Of a stretch of 64,000 nt of DNA, positions 31,620 through 41,644 are shown one piece after another. The notes under the pieces were generated by a model. That model had not been told where the DNA came from. It searched no databases and saw only the letters and a list, made by a program, of their open reading frames with translations. Both the position numbers and the translations under genes were made by a program. Position 1 is the first letter of the stretch; each line of letters opens with the position of its first letter. Source of the stretch: Oegoconia quadripuncta (taxonomy: Eukaryota > Arthropoda > Insecta > Lepidoptera > Autostichidae); assembly GCA_949316235.1 (NCBI GenBank), contig OX438745.1, positions 6,949,001-7,013,000 on the forward strand. Reading direction: 5' to 3'.

Positions 31620-32235
31620 GTAAGTACCTACATGATTCGTCGCAAAAAATACTTACAAAAGGTACCAAGTGAAACTGAGACGTAATAATGGAGCCTACCT
31701 AGCGCAGGCGCAACCCGGTAAAGGAAAAAATGGGGCGTGAGTTCGTGTGAGGTATACATATAACTACAATGCCCAAGGACTTGTATGGACTTCTTATTCT
31801 TCAATTTAAGAGCTATGCTCTTGTCGGTGGAGTAATGACCATGTCTCTCTACTTTCCGCCCTCAATTTAATGGACTAGCACGGAGTAATTCCTACATGTT
31901 TATTGTTTTCGTTGCTCAACTCCTTATATTGTAGCGAAGTGCTTGAGGTGAGCATTGATAAAATTCAGGTTTATATGTATTGAGTATTAACGGGCTAACA
32001 TCGATGACCAATTTATAGTGGTAAACTTTAGTCGGTAAAAGCCAGAGTATGACTGTATTTTCCAAAAAAGGTAAGGAGACCTCTTCAGATACCACAATGC
32101 GCCAATTTATGAGATGAACGTGACATGTTGAGGGGCAAACTACTCTTACCTACCTAATGAATTTACAAGAAAAATAATGACGTCATGCAAGATATTTACT
32201 TATTTCTTACTGTTATGGTTGGTTTATTTTTGCAG

Positions 32236-32383
32236 AAGAAGGAATGGAGAAGAGTCATCTATCCTTGCTTACTGAATATTCATTGGAGAAAATTTTCCCA
32301 AAAATTGGCGAACGATTAACCTTCATGGAGCATTTAGAAAAATTTAAGAGCAAGTTCTTAAACCCAGGTACCCAGGGCACCAG
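32236..32383 (+). CDS. SAM-domain gene, exon 2
   Basis: Acceptor ttttttgcag-type (tatttttgcag) and donor accag|gtaaga, 148 bases, no stop in the spliced frame. It completes the SAM-like domain, roughly residues 5-60 of the protein: EGMEKSHLSLLTEYSLEKI, then FPKIGERLTFMEHLEKFK. The pattern F.E..M....L..LTE..L...FP.IGER..F...L matches the last helices of SAM domains, which mediate protein-protein oligomerisation. Intact splice signals plus an open frame suggest this part was recently functional. Downstream exons are damaged. Confidence 0.65.
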
Positions 32384-32509
32384 GTAAGAGAATTAAAATT
32401 TAGAAAAATGTTTGGCTAATTATATTAGCTATTTAATCCTAATTGCACAAATATCTACAATATGTTTGTTGTGTAAATATTTATACCTCCGAGCACAACA
32501 TTTCTTTCA

Positions 32510-32595
32510 AGGTTTTTAATTTGCCTGAGTTGATTTCGCTATTATCTTAGATGTTTCATAAAAAAAACCTTGTTTATACATTACAATGGGTATGT
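32510..32595 (+). repeat. array-A unit fragment inside intron 2
   Basis: ttgcctgagttgatttcgct, atgtttcataaaa and ccttgtttatacattacaat align in order with the array-A unit (ttccttagttgatctcgct ... ccttgtttatacgatacaat). It is a diverged single unit about 5 kb from the array. Confidence 0.75.
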
Positions 32596-32789
32596 TAAAA
32601 AAACTTAATTCCTGCCAATAACATCCATTTGTATATATTTTGATTTTAATGATTGATAGTTTCAGTTGGCATTTGACGGCCTATTCATTTCATCATTGTC
32701 AATTTAAAATATAATAGTTCAAGTTAGTTTCCTATAAAAGTGTTATTTTTCATAAAAAAAATAGAAGAAAATATAATATTTTTTTAGCA

Positions 32790-32930
32790 TGCCCAATCTG
32801 ACTTATTTGTATCTGCTAAGACTTGTGGTGCAACTACTTCTAATTAATTTAGGTCTATCAAGTAATAATCTTTGCTATGTATTCTGAATTCGCCCTAGTT
32901 AATACAACACATGCTAATATGTTTACCTCC
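32790..32930 (+). repeat. second array-A unit inside intron 2
   Basis: gacttatttgtatctgctaa, gtgcaactacttctaattaa, tcaagtaataatctttgcta, ccctagttaatacaacacat, gctaatatgtt match array A along nearly one complete unit. Confidence 0.8.
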
Positions 32931-32935
32931 TTCAA

Positions 32936-33060
32936 GCTGCAGAAATCCACTGCTGAACAGAGGCCCACCTGATAGTTCTCTATAACACCTCTAACAGTCC
33001 CTTGGTTCTAGTGCTATCCTATGAATGTTCACATCTTTCTATAGAGCTTGTTACTTATTG
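32936..33060 (+). repeat. dispersed repeat fragment
   Basis: ctgcagaaatccactgctga acagaggcccacc resembles the start of the family at 18-235 and 48197 (cgtccactgctgga). It continues with anonymous sequence. It interrupts the intron. Confidence 0.4.
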
Positions 33061-33306
33061 AATCAAAAAATAAAACACGAAACCTAAGTTTTAGTTTTCA
33101 CGTTGAAACATTAGCGCGACCGCCCCCCAACAGGGTATGTGTGCACCATAACTGTAGTCAAATCTTATAATTAAATATTGATTGAACATGTAACAAATTA
33201 ATGTCATTTTCAATAATATCCCTGGTATGTATATGCACCACAACTGTAGTAAAAACCCTAATTAAAGATTTCAAAATTCTGAATTCACATTTAAACACAT
33301 ATTTCA

Positions 33307-33500
33307 GACGAAGAGCAAGAAGATGTTTTACTCTGGATGAAAAATAATTGATACAGTTGATCACGTGAAAGAAAATTGGCATAATAGTACTTCAGCAAGA
33401 CTTTATAATTTCATGAAAAACAACATGCAAATTCATTAAGACATGAAGGAGTTTGCTGCACTCAAAAGGCTTGATGGTTACAGACTGGTAGAATTTTTTT
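33307..33500 (+). pseudogene. SAM-domain gene, degenerate third coding block
   Basis: After atatttcag an exon-like stretch begins, but continuing from exon 2 gives only about 13 codons before TAA. In another frame, 33345-33495 reads KIIDTVDHVKENW, TSARLYNFMKNN, then a stop, then EFAALKRLDGYRLVE. The W...TSARL...K......E..ALKR.DGYRL.E pattern is the one I associate with the middle of this SAM-domain protein family. Two frame breaks and one internal stop show this block is no longer translatable as a unit. Confidence 0.5.
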
Positions 33501-33689
33501 TTTAATAATTTTTAAGCATATTCTAAAGTATGATGCAATTAAACTTCTTAAACAGTAATCCCAGAAACCACGGTTTATTGACAAGTTTAATCAATGGTTC
33601 TCCATTATTAGTAACATTTCAATTGTCGTGGTGAAGTATTTGTTTTTGATTAAACACCATAATTATCAGCTAATGATGTCGATTTTGTT

Positions 33690-33965
33690 GTTTTAATCTA
33701 AAACCAGTTTTAAAGTAGTACTGCCCCTTTCTTCCTAGAACAGCACTACTCCAAAACTGGTTTTAGTTTGGTTTATTTTGTATACAACAGAATGGACACC
33801 ATTAATATCGATTGTGTTGCAAACAAATTAAATTAAAACCTGTCTTGGAGTCTTGCTGTCGCATCATATTGTTCAAAAGAGAAAGGAACAGTATCAATTT
33901 AAAATTGGTTTTAGTTTATTTTGCGTACAACAGAATAGACATCAATAATGTTTTACTTTGATGGT
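33690..33965. repeat. two copies of a hairpin-MITE core in the intron
   Basis: accagttttaaagtagtact, ctttcttcctagaacag, actccaaaactggttttag (33705-33770) matches the core of the hairpin element at 54923-55070. A second, poorer copy (gaacagtatcaatttaaaat tggttttag) follows at 33885-33920. Each is followed by ttt(a/g)tatacaacagaat(g/a)gacac-like sequence, so the pair is a direct repeat of about 180 bp. Confidence 0.6.
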
Positions 33966-34436
33966 AATAATTATCTATGAACAACAACGAAATTTTACTA
34001 ACACTTATTATTTCCGCAGCTCGAAATCGACTTCACAATATGCAGCTCTATATTGAATGGCCTACTGTGGCGGCTTTTATTACTAGTAAAATAAAACATT
34101 AATAATAATGGGATTAATGATTGCTTTACAGCAGGTAGTTACATATTTAATCTCTACTTAATTTTTTAACCTTTATTTAACATCAGCGTATCCATGTTAC
34201 AACTTAGCAGTGATACTGACACTTTTTGTACCTACTTTAAAATTCGTGCCTCTGAATTCCGAACCGTAATTATGATATGGTTTCTTTTAAAAAACCATTA
34301 TATCATTTGTTTGTAGTCGTTTTCCTCCTTTCATCAGTACAAGATTGGGCGAGATTGTATTAACAAATGATAGTTCTTACTGAAATTTTAAATTGGAGTC
34401 TTTTGTTATCTATAAAGTATTTATATTTATTTACAG

Positions 34437-34560
34437 ATGGAAAAAAGTTAACATTTTGAGATCACTGTCATCCCTATTTGGTGTCAAAAATATTGTAACG
34501 TACAAAAATAAGCAATGGCGGCCATCCAAAATGGAGTCACGAGATGGATTAATACAATAG
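34437..34560 (+). pseudogene. SAM-domain gene, fourth coding block
   Basis: Flanked by a good acceptor (ttatttacag) and donor (aatag|gtatgt). The frame reads WKKVNILRSLSSLFGVK and KQWRPSKMESRDGLIQ, followed by TAG as the very last codon before the donor. The W.PSK.E.RD pattern fits the family's conserved centre. The terminal in-frame stop would end the protein here if this donor is used. Confidence 0.5.
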
Positions 34561-34819
34561 GTATGTCAAAGGAAGTACCTACCTTAGAACATTCTACGTC
34601 TATCAATAAGCGCAGAATATGGCTGAAACTAAGCTATTCAGCTGTTGCTGTGCGACAATTGCGAGCTTATTCAGATTTATGTCACTTTAACCATTTACTG
34701 ATCTAACTCTTATCAATTTTAAGTATTAAATAGCATGTTCTTAGACAGGGAAGTTGACGTGCTCAAGACACAACAGTCAGTGACAAATACGTACTTATGT
34801 ACTTAAGATTTCAAAAACG

Positions 34820-34920
34820 AAAAACTCGTGCTTTGCATTTAGAATCGAACCGTTGATCTCGTTAATGCGAGACGTCCAGTCATTCCCCCAACCACGAGCT
34901 GTCACTACTTGAACTAAGCT
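34820..34920 (-). other. tRNA-like sequence with B box
   Basis: On the minus strand: gctcgtggttgggggaatga ... acggttcgattctaaatg. The ggttcgattct B box and upstream gtggttgggg A-box-like word give a pol III promoter layout, but pairing for an acceptor stem is not evident. It is either a tRNA-derived SINE head or a decayed tRNA copy. Confidence 0.4.
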
Positions 34921-35251
34921 AAATTAACTCTTTAAAATTAAATTAAAGCAACTGTTTGTCTTTCAAATTAATAAATAAAAAAAAATCATACAAACTCATG
35001 GTGACTAGCTCCTCAACCTAACTGATTTGTATGAAATTTGGCTTAAGGTGTTTTCTACTCCTTGCCTATGCAAATATTTGACATAACATATAATGTAATA
35101 TGCAATACTTTCGAGAATATCAACACTTTATTATAACTAGGCTTCTAATATAAATGAGAGCAATAGAGATAGATGAAAAGTTATGTATTGTCTTCTGAGT
35201 TTTGACACTTTTATTTCGGCTTCAATGTCTATTTAAAGTAATAATTTTCAG

Positions 35252-35471
35252 GACTTTTCGGAGATTCAAACAGAAATAAATAAGAAAAAGTTCTTAGAAT
35301 TCGGCCTGAACTACGGACCTCTACTGGTTGCGGTATCACCGGATGTACGCTATAAAGAGCTGCTCCATCGTTATAAACGACGTGTTGTACAACTTTGACG
35401 ATCCGTTAAAGGCTTTCGTCACATATTTTAAAATATTTCACGCCCTGGATTGCGTTTTAATAAAGTCTTGA
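35252..35471 (+). pseudogene. SAM-domain gene, C-terminal coding block with frameshift
   Basis: Acceptor ataattttcag. The first frame reads EINKKKFLEFGLNYGPLLV and AVSPDVRYKELL; the second frame, shifted by one base near 35360, reads CSIVINDVLYNFDDPLKAF then VTYFKIFHALDCVLIKS and stops at TGA 35469-35471. The PLKA....FKIFHAL pattern is what I recall as the C-terminal end of the SAM-domain family. The shift between the blocks is a single-base gain or loss. A polyadenylation signal AATAAA (35459-35464) overlaps the last codons, so a 3-prime UTR would be very short. Confidence 0.6.
35459..35464 (+). terminator. poly(A) signal overlapping the stop region
   Basis: AATAAA lies within the final codons of the SAM-domain gene, five bases before its TGA. 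It is placed where a cleavage signal for that gene would be expected, before the array begins. Confidence 0.4.
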
Positions 35472-35489
35472 TTAGTATGTATATTGTTT

Positions 35490-36090
35490 CATATTCTAAA
35501 TAACTTCAAGTGGCTCTTAACAGTATGTTAATAGTTAAGTTAAAATTTATATCATTTACTAGGAATGTTAAACATGTTAATGTCCTACCTTGGGGAAGTC
35601 AATTTGTAGCAATTTAGCATAAGCTTACTTGTGACTAATACCGACATTGGCACATGTTAATGTATTACTCTTTTCGCTACCACAGTTTGTTTTAGCACCA
35701 GGCCAAATATACATTGCAAAAGTGATGTTGAATTAGTTTCAAAGCATCACTTAGTTCCCAACAATATAAATCCGGCTATAAAGAATTGTTTCATAGCACC
35801 AACCAATAGTTTACTTGCGATCAATAATTATGAAATAAATTACCAAATATTCTTTTCACTGCCACAGTTCTCTTTATTAGTAATATTAAACTAGTTAATT
35901 TGCTACCTTAAAACAGCGTTTTCATGGCACTTTACAGTAGCTATGTATGATCAATATTGATATTAGCAAATATAAGTAAGTCTATTCACCACAGCCTGTT
36001 TTATTTATTAGGTATATATTCAACAAGTTGACTGAGGGAAACGTTTTCGTAGCACTTCATAGTACTTAAGTTGTGATTGGACATTTATTG
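35490..36090 (-). repeat. tandem array B, reverse-oriented arm (about 5 diverged units)
   Basis: Words such as gttaatttgctaccttaaaa, cgttttcatggcactttaca, gtagctatgtatgatcaata and ttgatattagcaaatataag are the reverse complement of the array-B unit at 36150-37500. Units here are more diverged than in the forward arm. The arm starts right after the SAM gene's poly(A) signal. Confidence 0.85.
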
Positions 36091-36139
36091 GTCAAACATA
36101 TTTTATTGTTTGTATGTCAATATGAACATTATAATACAA

Positions 36140-37500
36140 TAAAACTTTAATAAATAAATCTCTACTCACAACTACTGCTAAGTGCTACAAAAAACGCTTC
36201 TCTAATGTAGCAAATTAACTTGTTATATATACCTGATAAAGCGGGCTGTACAGTTAATTAAATTAGCTAATATTATTATTGATCAGAATTAAGCTATTGT
36301 TGAGTTCTACGAAAACGCTTTCCTGAGGTAGTAAATCAACTTGTTTAATATAGCTCATAAAACTGGTTGTTGTAACCAAGAGAGTTACATATATTTGCTA
36401 ATTTCGTTATTGATCACAACTAAGCTACTGTTAAGTGCTACGAGAACACTTCTCTAAGACAGTTAAGAAACTAGCTGTGGTAGTTAAAAAGGTTACTTAC
36501 ATTTGCTAATATGTTATTGATCACAACCAAGATACTGTTCAGTGCAACGAAATCAGTTCCCTAAGGTAGCAAAGAAACTCAACTGTGGTAGCTAAAAGAG
36601 TTGTTACATTTGCTAGTATCGTTATTGATTATAACTAAGCTACTGTTAAGTGCTACGAAAATACTTCCCTAAGATAGCAAAGAAACTCTCAGTGGTACCT
36701 AAAAGGGTTACTTACTTTTGCTAAATCGTTATTGATCACAGCTAAGATACTGTTCAGTGCAACGAAATTACTTCCCTAAGGTAGCAAAGAAACTGGCTGT
36801 GTTACCTAAAAAAGTTACTCACATTTGCTAACATTGTTATTGATCACAACTAAGATACTGTACAGTACATCGAAATCACTTCCTTGAGGTAGCAAAGAAT
36901 CTGGCAGTGGTACCTAAAAGGGTTCCTTACATTTGCTAATATCGTTATTGATCACAACTAAGATACTGTTCAGTGCATCGAAATCACTTCCCTGAGGTAG
37001 CAAAGAAACTGGCTGTGTTACCTAAAAGGGTTACTCACATTTGCTAACATTGTTATTGATCACAACTAAGATACTGTACAGTGCATCGAAATCACTTCCC
37101 TGAGGTAGCAAAGAAACTGGCAGTGGTACCTAAAAGGGTTCCTTACATTTGCTAAAATCGTTATTGATCACAACTAAGATACTGTTCAGTGCATCGAAAT
37201 CACTTCCCTAAGTTAGCATAGAAACTGGCTGTGGTACCTAAAAGGGTTACTTACATTTGCGAATATTGTTATTGATCACAACTAAGATCTGTTAAGTGCA
37301 ACGAAATCACTTCCCTAAAGTAGCAAAGAAACAATGCTTTCGTAGGTAAAAAAGTTACTTACAGTTGCTGATATCGTTATAGATCACAGCTAAAACATTG
37401 TTAACTACTACGAAAACATTTCCCTGAGGTGGCAAATAAACTTGTTTAACGTACCTAACAAGAGGCTGTAATATTGAAAAAAAGTTACAAACATTAGCAG
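36140..37500 (+). repeat. tandem array B, forward arm, 108-bp units, about 12 copies
   Basis: Each unit has tgctaatatcgttattgatc, acaactaagatactgtt, cagtgcaacgaaatcacttc, cctaaggtagcaaagaaact and ggctgtggtacctaaaaggg. The word gttattgatcacaactaag recurs every 108 bases (36728, 36836, 36944, 37052, 37160, 37268). A two-unit higher-order period is visible: gctgtgttacctaaaa with ttactcacatttgctaaca occurs near 36793 and 37010. The core units are most alike and the edges decay. Confidence 0.95.
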
Positions 37501-37976
37501 CTATGTCCAAGAAGCTCTTCAGGTATAGCTACTTATTTAGCTCAGTGAACCATTAATATCGGATGCTTAAGCAAAGTAATTTAACAGTCGGTGGTAATTG
37601 ATTTAGATGTTAGTTCTAAATAATATCCAATTCCACATCAAAGTAACTTGTTAGTAACGACTAAAATTGATAAAATATTCGTTGAAGTAGCTAAAACTTT
37701 ACAAACTATTCCTAATTTTCTCTGTTGTTGTACCTAACTGATTAGTTATCACAACTCAAAGGTATTAGCGGTGCAGCTCTATAACGAACACTGTTACCTG
37801 TCACTACTAAGTATTGCTAAATATTGGCTAAACCAACTAACGTACTCCACCACCGGTCGATAAATTTGATAAATATTGACTGAAACTACTAACTTACTTA
37901 TCATCGGTAGCTAATTTTTTTGATTTGGTACCGAAAGGATTCGTTGTCAGTGGGTTCGATATTGAGCATTCGATAT

Positions 37977-38335
37977 TTGATGGCTAAGAATCCTTAGCCA
38001 TTGCTGCTAATTTCATAGGTCTAGTTTATAAATGATTAGTTGCTTGTGCTAAAGGATTTAACTGCTGCAACGAGGAAAAGTTAATCATTATTGCGAAACT
38101 TGATGACTTCTTTAGTTAAGACAGCTAAGATTACAGAGCCACAGCTGCTTATTTCTTGGGTCTAGTACTTAAATAATTGGTTGCTTATGCTAATAAATTA
38201 ACTGCTACAACAAATAAAAGTTAATTATTACTGCGAAATAAATGACTTTTTGTTTAAGACGGCTAACATCCCTTAGCCATTGCTGCTAATTTCATAGGTC
38301 TAGTACTTAAAATATTAGTTGGCAGTGATGAAACT
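37977..38335 (+). repeat. tandem array D, about 141-bp units, 2.5 copies
   Basis: ccttagccattgctgctaat and ttcataggtctagta recur at 37990 and 38274; a diverged middle unit starts at 38135 (cacagctgcttatttcttgg). Each has attagttgcttgtgctaaa, aactgctgcaac and aaaagttaatcattattgcg. GCTAA words are frequent, as in arrays A-C. Confidence 0.8.
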
Positions 38336-38637
38336 TTACATATCATCACTAAATAAATACCAAAAATTGCTAAAAAAAGTCTCAAAAATTTGCTACAGTT
38401 GCTAAAACTGGCCAAAATAAATTAGTCGGATTGCTAAGGTACTTCCGTTATTAGGTTTAATTTAATTAGCTAGCACTGCTAATTTCGCCCAGCTAAAAAC
38501 TTTTTCCTGTAGTTGCTAATCTCTTGCCTATCCGTATAGTTTGGAAGATTTTTAGCTAACAGTACCCAATTTTAGCTGTGGTATCTAATCTGTTCTTTGA
38601 GTGTAGGAACACATTAATAAATAATAATAAATGATTA

Positions 38638-38836
38638 AATATTTCGAACACTTACGCCAATCAGCTAGTCCCAAAGCAAAGCTTGTGCTATGGATACCAG
38701 ATAACGGATAAACATACCTACATAAATATTTAACATCAATGACTCGGGAATACCTAAATGTTCGTATTCATCACATAAACATTTACCTACCCCTCGTGGG
38801 ATTCGAACACGCAACCGTTGGTTTCGCTGACACATT
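38638..38836 (-). repeat. SINE-2 (tRNA-headed), near full length
   Basis: tcgaacacttacgccaatca, cttgtgctatggataccaga taacggataaacatacc, atcaatgactcgggaatacc and cctcgtgggattcgaacacg, in that order, with an AT-rich tail (ataataataa) at the low-coordinate end, as expected for a minus-strand insertion. The B box is in the gattcgaac segment. It lies just outside the GCTAA region and is the intact form of the SINE split by Pao. Confidence 0.85.
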
Positions 38837-38999
38837 AGAAATTAAACTTGATGAAGAGATAAAATCGGAGTGCATCATCAGATCTTCACAAGATACAAAC
38901 AAAGAATAATTGAAATAAATCGGTTTACAAAATGTTAGAGAAATCGCGGAATGTACATTAGATAATTTTAAAAATACAAACGAATTGATAACTGTTGAT

Positions 39000-39335
39000 A
39001 ATTAAGTGGACTGTATGTTTTAACAATAAGCGACAAGGGCGGAGTTTTAATTTAATACAACGAATTGCTTGGAGAAAGGCAACTCACCAGGGTGTTTGAT
39101 CCCTCCAACGAAGATCTCCACAGGGGTGGAAGGTACATTCAGCTCTCTCTTTGAAGGCCAGCTGGACTTACCTCGAGATCGCCTATGTTACCTTTCTCCT
39201 GGGAGATTGTATGGGTTCGAAGCTAGGGTTGAGCAGCCTTCAGCAACAATTCGTAGCGAAAGGTGGTCACGACAAATACTTTTTAGAAAGAACTTCTACG
39301 AAAATCGACAAGCTGTGTGTCCGCTGAGGTGAAAA
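39000..39335. other. GC-richer island, unknown
   Basis: About 330 bases with clearly higher GC than the neighbourhood. It contains an 87-codon plus-strand frame (39069-39332) with no recognisable motif. It may be the 5-prime region of an unrecognised retroelement; I see no partner copy in the window. Confidence 0.3.
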
Positions 39336-41640
39336 CCGCCGATTCACTCTCGCGATTCAAAATTAACTCTTTTTTATATTTTACCCTATTTTAAAGGTAA
39401 GTTGGGTGTTGCCAACTTCGAACCATTATCCTATATGGAACAATACTAAATTGGACAATAACATTTCTAAAGTCGATTAAAAATCAATATCGCCGAATAG
39501 AAATAAATCAATTTTTTTTTTCAAACAAATTTATGAATTTTCTCATCGAATTTGAAAATTCCTTACGATATCCCACGATCAATCAAAACCATAACACCTG
39601 CAAAATTGTTTTACACAACTCTTGAATTTTTGACAAATCCATCTTTTTTGGATTAATTTTGTCTGTCATTCAAAATTTCGGGAATGGATTTGGGTCCATT
39701 GTAGTTCTCTATGGATAATGGCAAAATGATTGACTCCTCATTGTCAGATATTCAAGTGTAATGTACCGGGCAAAATCCAATTTTATTGGGTAGTTTTGGT
39801 TTTTGCGTAGGCGGCTCGGGCGTTATGGCAGAATGGTGTAAAACCATAATTTTTAAATTTATATTTTTGTAAAACCAAAAGACTGACAAATTTAAACTAC
39901 TAGATGTAGCCAGTGTCAGGGAAACTGAGTAGGTTGCCTACTCTTACCTATCATATATTATAGAAGATATGTGGGATCTATCCTACCTGGTACCTGGTCT
40001 GCTCCATATAATTGATGAGATGACGCAGGTTTTCGGTGCAAAGTTTAATAAAAGTGATTCAGTCGTGAAAGAGGAACAAAAACAAACTAACATGGGTACT
40101 TTCACATTTATTTAATTTGGTATTGAAAGACGAGTCAGAGTCAACAAAAAAAAATCAATCTACTTCTTGCACAAAACTAGAATTAATCTACTGTATCGGA
40201 GCTTTAAGTAGATAGCCATTTCCAGAAAAAATAACCTAATACTATGAATTCTACACAGTTTAGAATAATTTCTGAGTTATCATCCCCTTTCACCGTAGAG
40301 TCTTGTATGACAAAAGCAGCGATACGCATTGTTTAACCCGTGTTTGCTTGAGTGATGGGTCGCCGGGTGGCCGACAAAGCGCCAATCAGGGCACAATGAA
40401 CGTCGACCTGTCAGATTGGCACAACATTCCACTATGCCACGCCATATCTACAACAAATTTAGCAATCAATGTAATTGATCTTTCCCATACAATATAATTT
40501 ACGAATTTGTGATGGGTGTGAGTGTTAAAAGCAATTTAATGAAATTTATTATATGTATGAATCAAAACTGGCAAAGCTGATGCTAGACTTTTACTCTTTT
40601 TAAAACTTGCTTTCTACTTTAAGTTGAGCACTTAGGTAAAATACGATATTATCAAAAATATTCAACTACTTAGTTATTGCTCATTTGTTTTCATTTCATA
40701 AAATAAGCGATAAAAGCATTGCTTGTCATTGACTTCTCCGGGAACGAATACGATTTTACTGTAGATGCCTTGACTAATGTATTAATGAGCAGCTATTCAA
40801 TTTACAGCTGTTTTCTGTATCTTAATGGAAACAATAGTCACATTAGTTTCAAAGCTGATACTGAAAAAAACGTCAAAAGCTAAAGCTAAACACGCAAGTG
40901 TTTAAAATTGTTCCAGGAAACTACCCCACAGTGTGTATACGTGCAAGCCCACCTCTTACATTTTCAAGTACTTTCATTATACTGCCAATTGCAATATTTT
41001 ACAAATTATTATCCGGCCCATTGATGGGTCAACACAAAACGTCAATTCAAACGTCGAACTCACTCCCGCTGCTCAGCCGTTAAGTCAATTATGTGTACAA
41101 AAGATTTCAAATTTTACTTATGCGTGTTTGACTCAAGGTGTGGTAATCCTGAAAAGCTTTATGGACTTATATTTTTTTTTGTAATATTTTTATTGTGCGG
41201 ATTATTAGGATTAAAGTTGTTGAGTTGTTGTAAGTAATTTGAGGTAAAAGGATTTGTTTTGTGTGATCCACCCAATTTTAAAATGGAAGATGTTTTTCAG
41301 AATGTCCTCCGAACCATAACGTAATATTCTTAGGGACATTTTTTTCGTATGAATGACGTAACTATTTATGTAGTTTTTAAAAACCGTGTGTTTTATTATT
41401 CTTTTAGACAGGTAATTTTTAAAGATGTTATGTGTTTGACTGTGTTCTGTGTGTGTTTCTTTATTATCTAGGGAAAAGGTTCCTAGACGTTCCATTTATA
41501 CAGTTGCTTTGTATACCTGTATGATATTATTAGTTTCGTTACTCGGAGGTTTTTTAAATTTCATTTCTCATATTTCATTTCTCATTCAATTCATTACTCA
41601 GGTAGACTGGCTTTATTATTTACATTATCGCAGATACGTG
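39336..41640. other. no gene recognised
   Basis: AT-rich sequence; frames up to 94 codons overlap on both strands without motifs. Nothing repeated was noticed apart from the Helitron-like fragment that follows. Confidence 0.4.
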
Positions 41641-41644
41641 GAAT

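Larger units (their letters stand above)
24486..38598. mobile_element. candidate 14.1-kb composite element rich in GCTAA
   Basis: This interval contains four unrelated tandem arrays that share frequent GCTAA words (tgctaag, cgctaaaaac, agctaaa, tgctaat), with a broken SAM-domain gene in the middle. Array-A-like units also occur inside an intron of that gene. The ends can be aligned in opposite orientation: left 24486-24557 has aaagagcag, ttag, agctgaaaa, agtactg, ctaaa and tcttcc; the reversed right end 38543-38598 has aaagaacag, ttag, agctaaaa, ggtactg, ctaaa and tcttcc. Gaps are needed and no target-site duplication is obvious. The flanks beyond both ends lack the motif enrichment. Unity as one transposon is inference; the arrays and the gene are directly visible. 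Confidence 0.4.

Noticed and set aside
36140..37500. CRISPR or integron-like array
   Set aside because: 108-bp units are alike over the whole unit and have no spacers or nearby effector genes.
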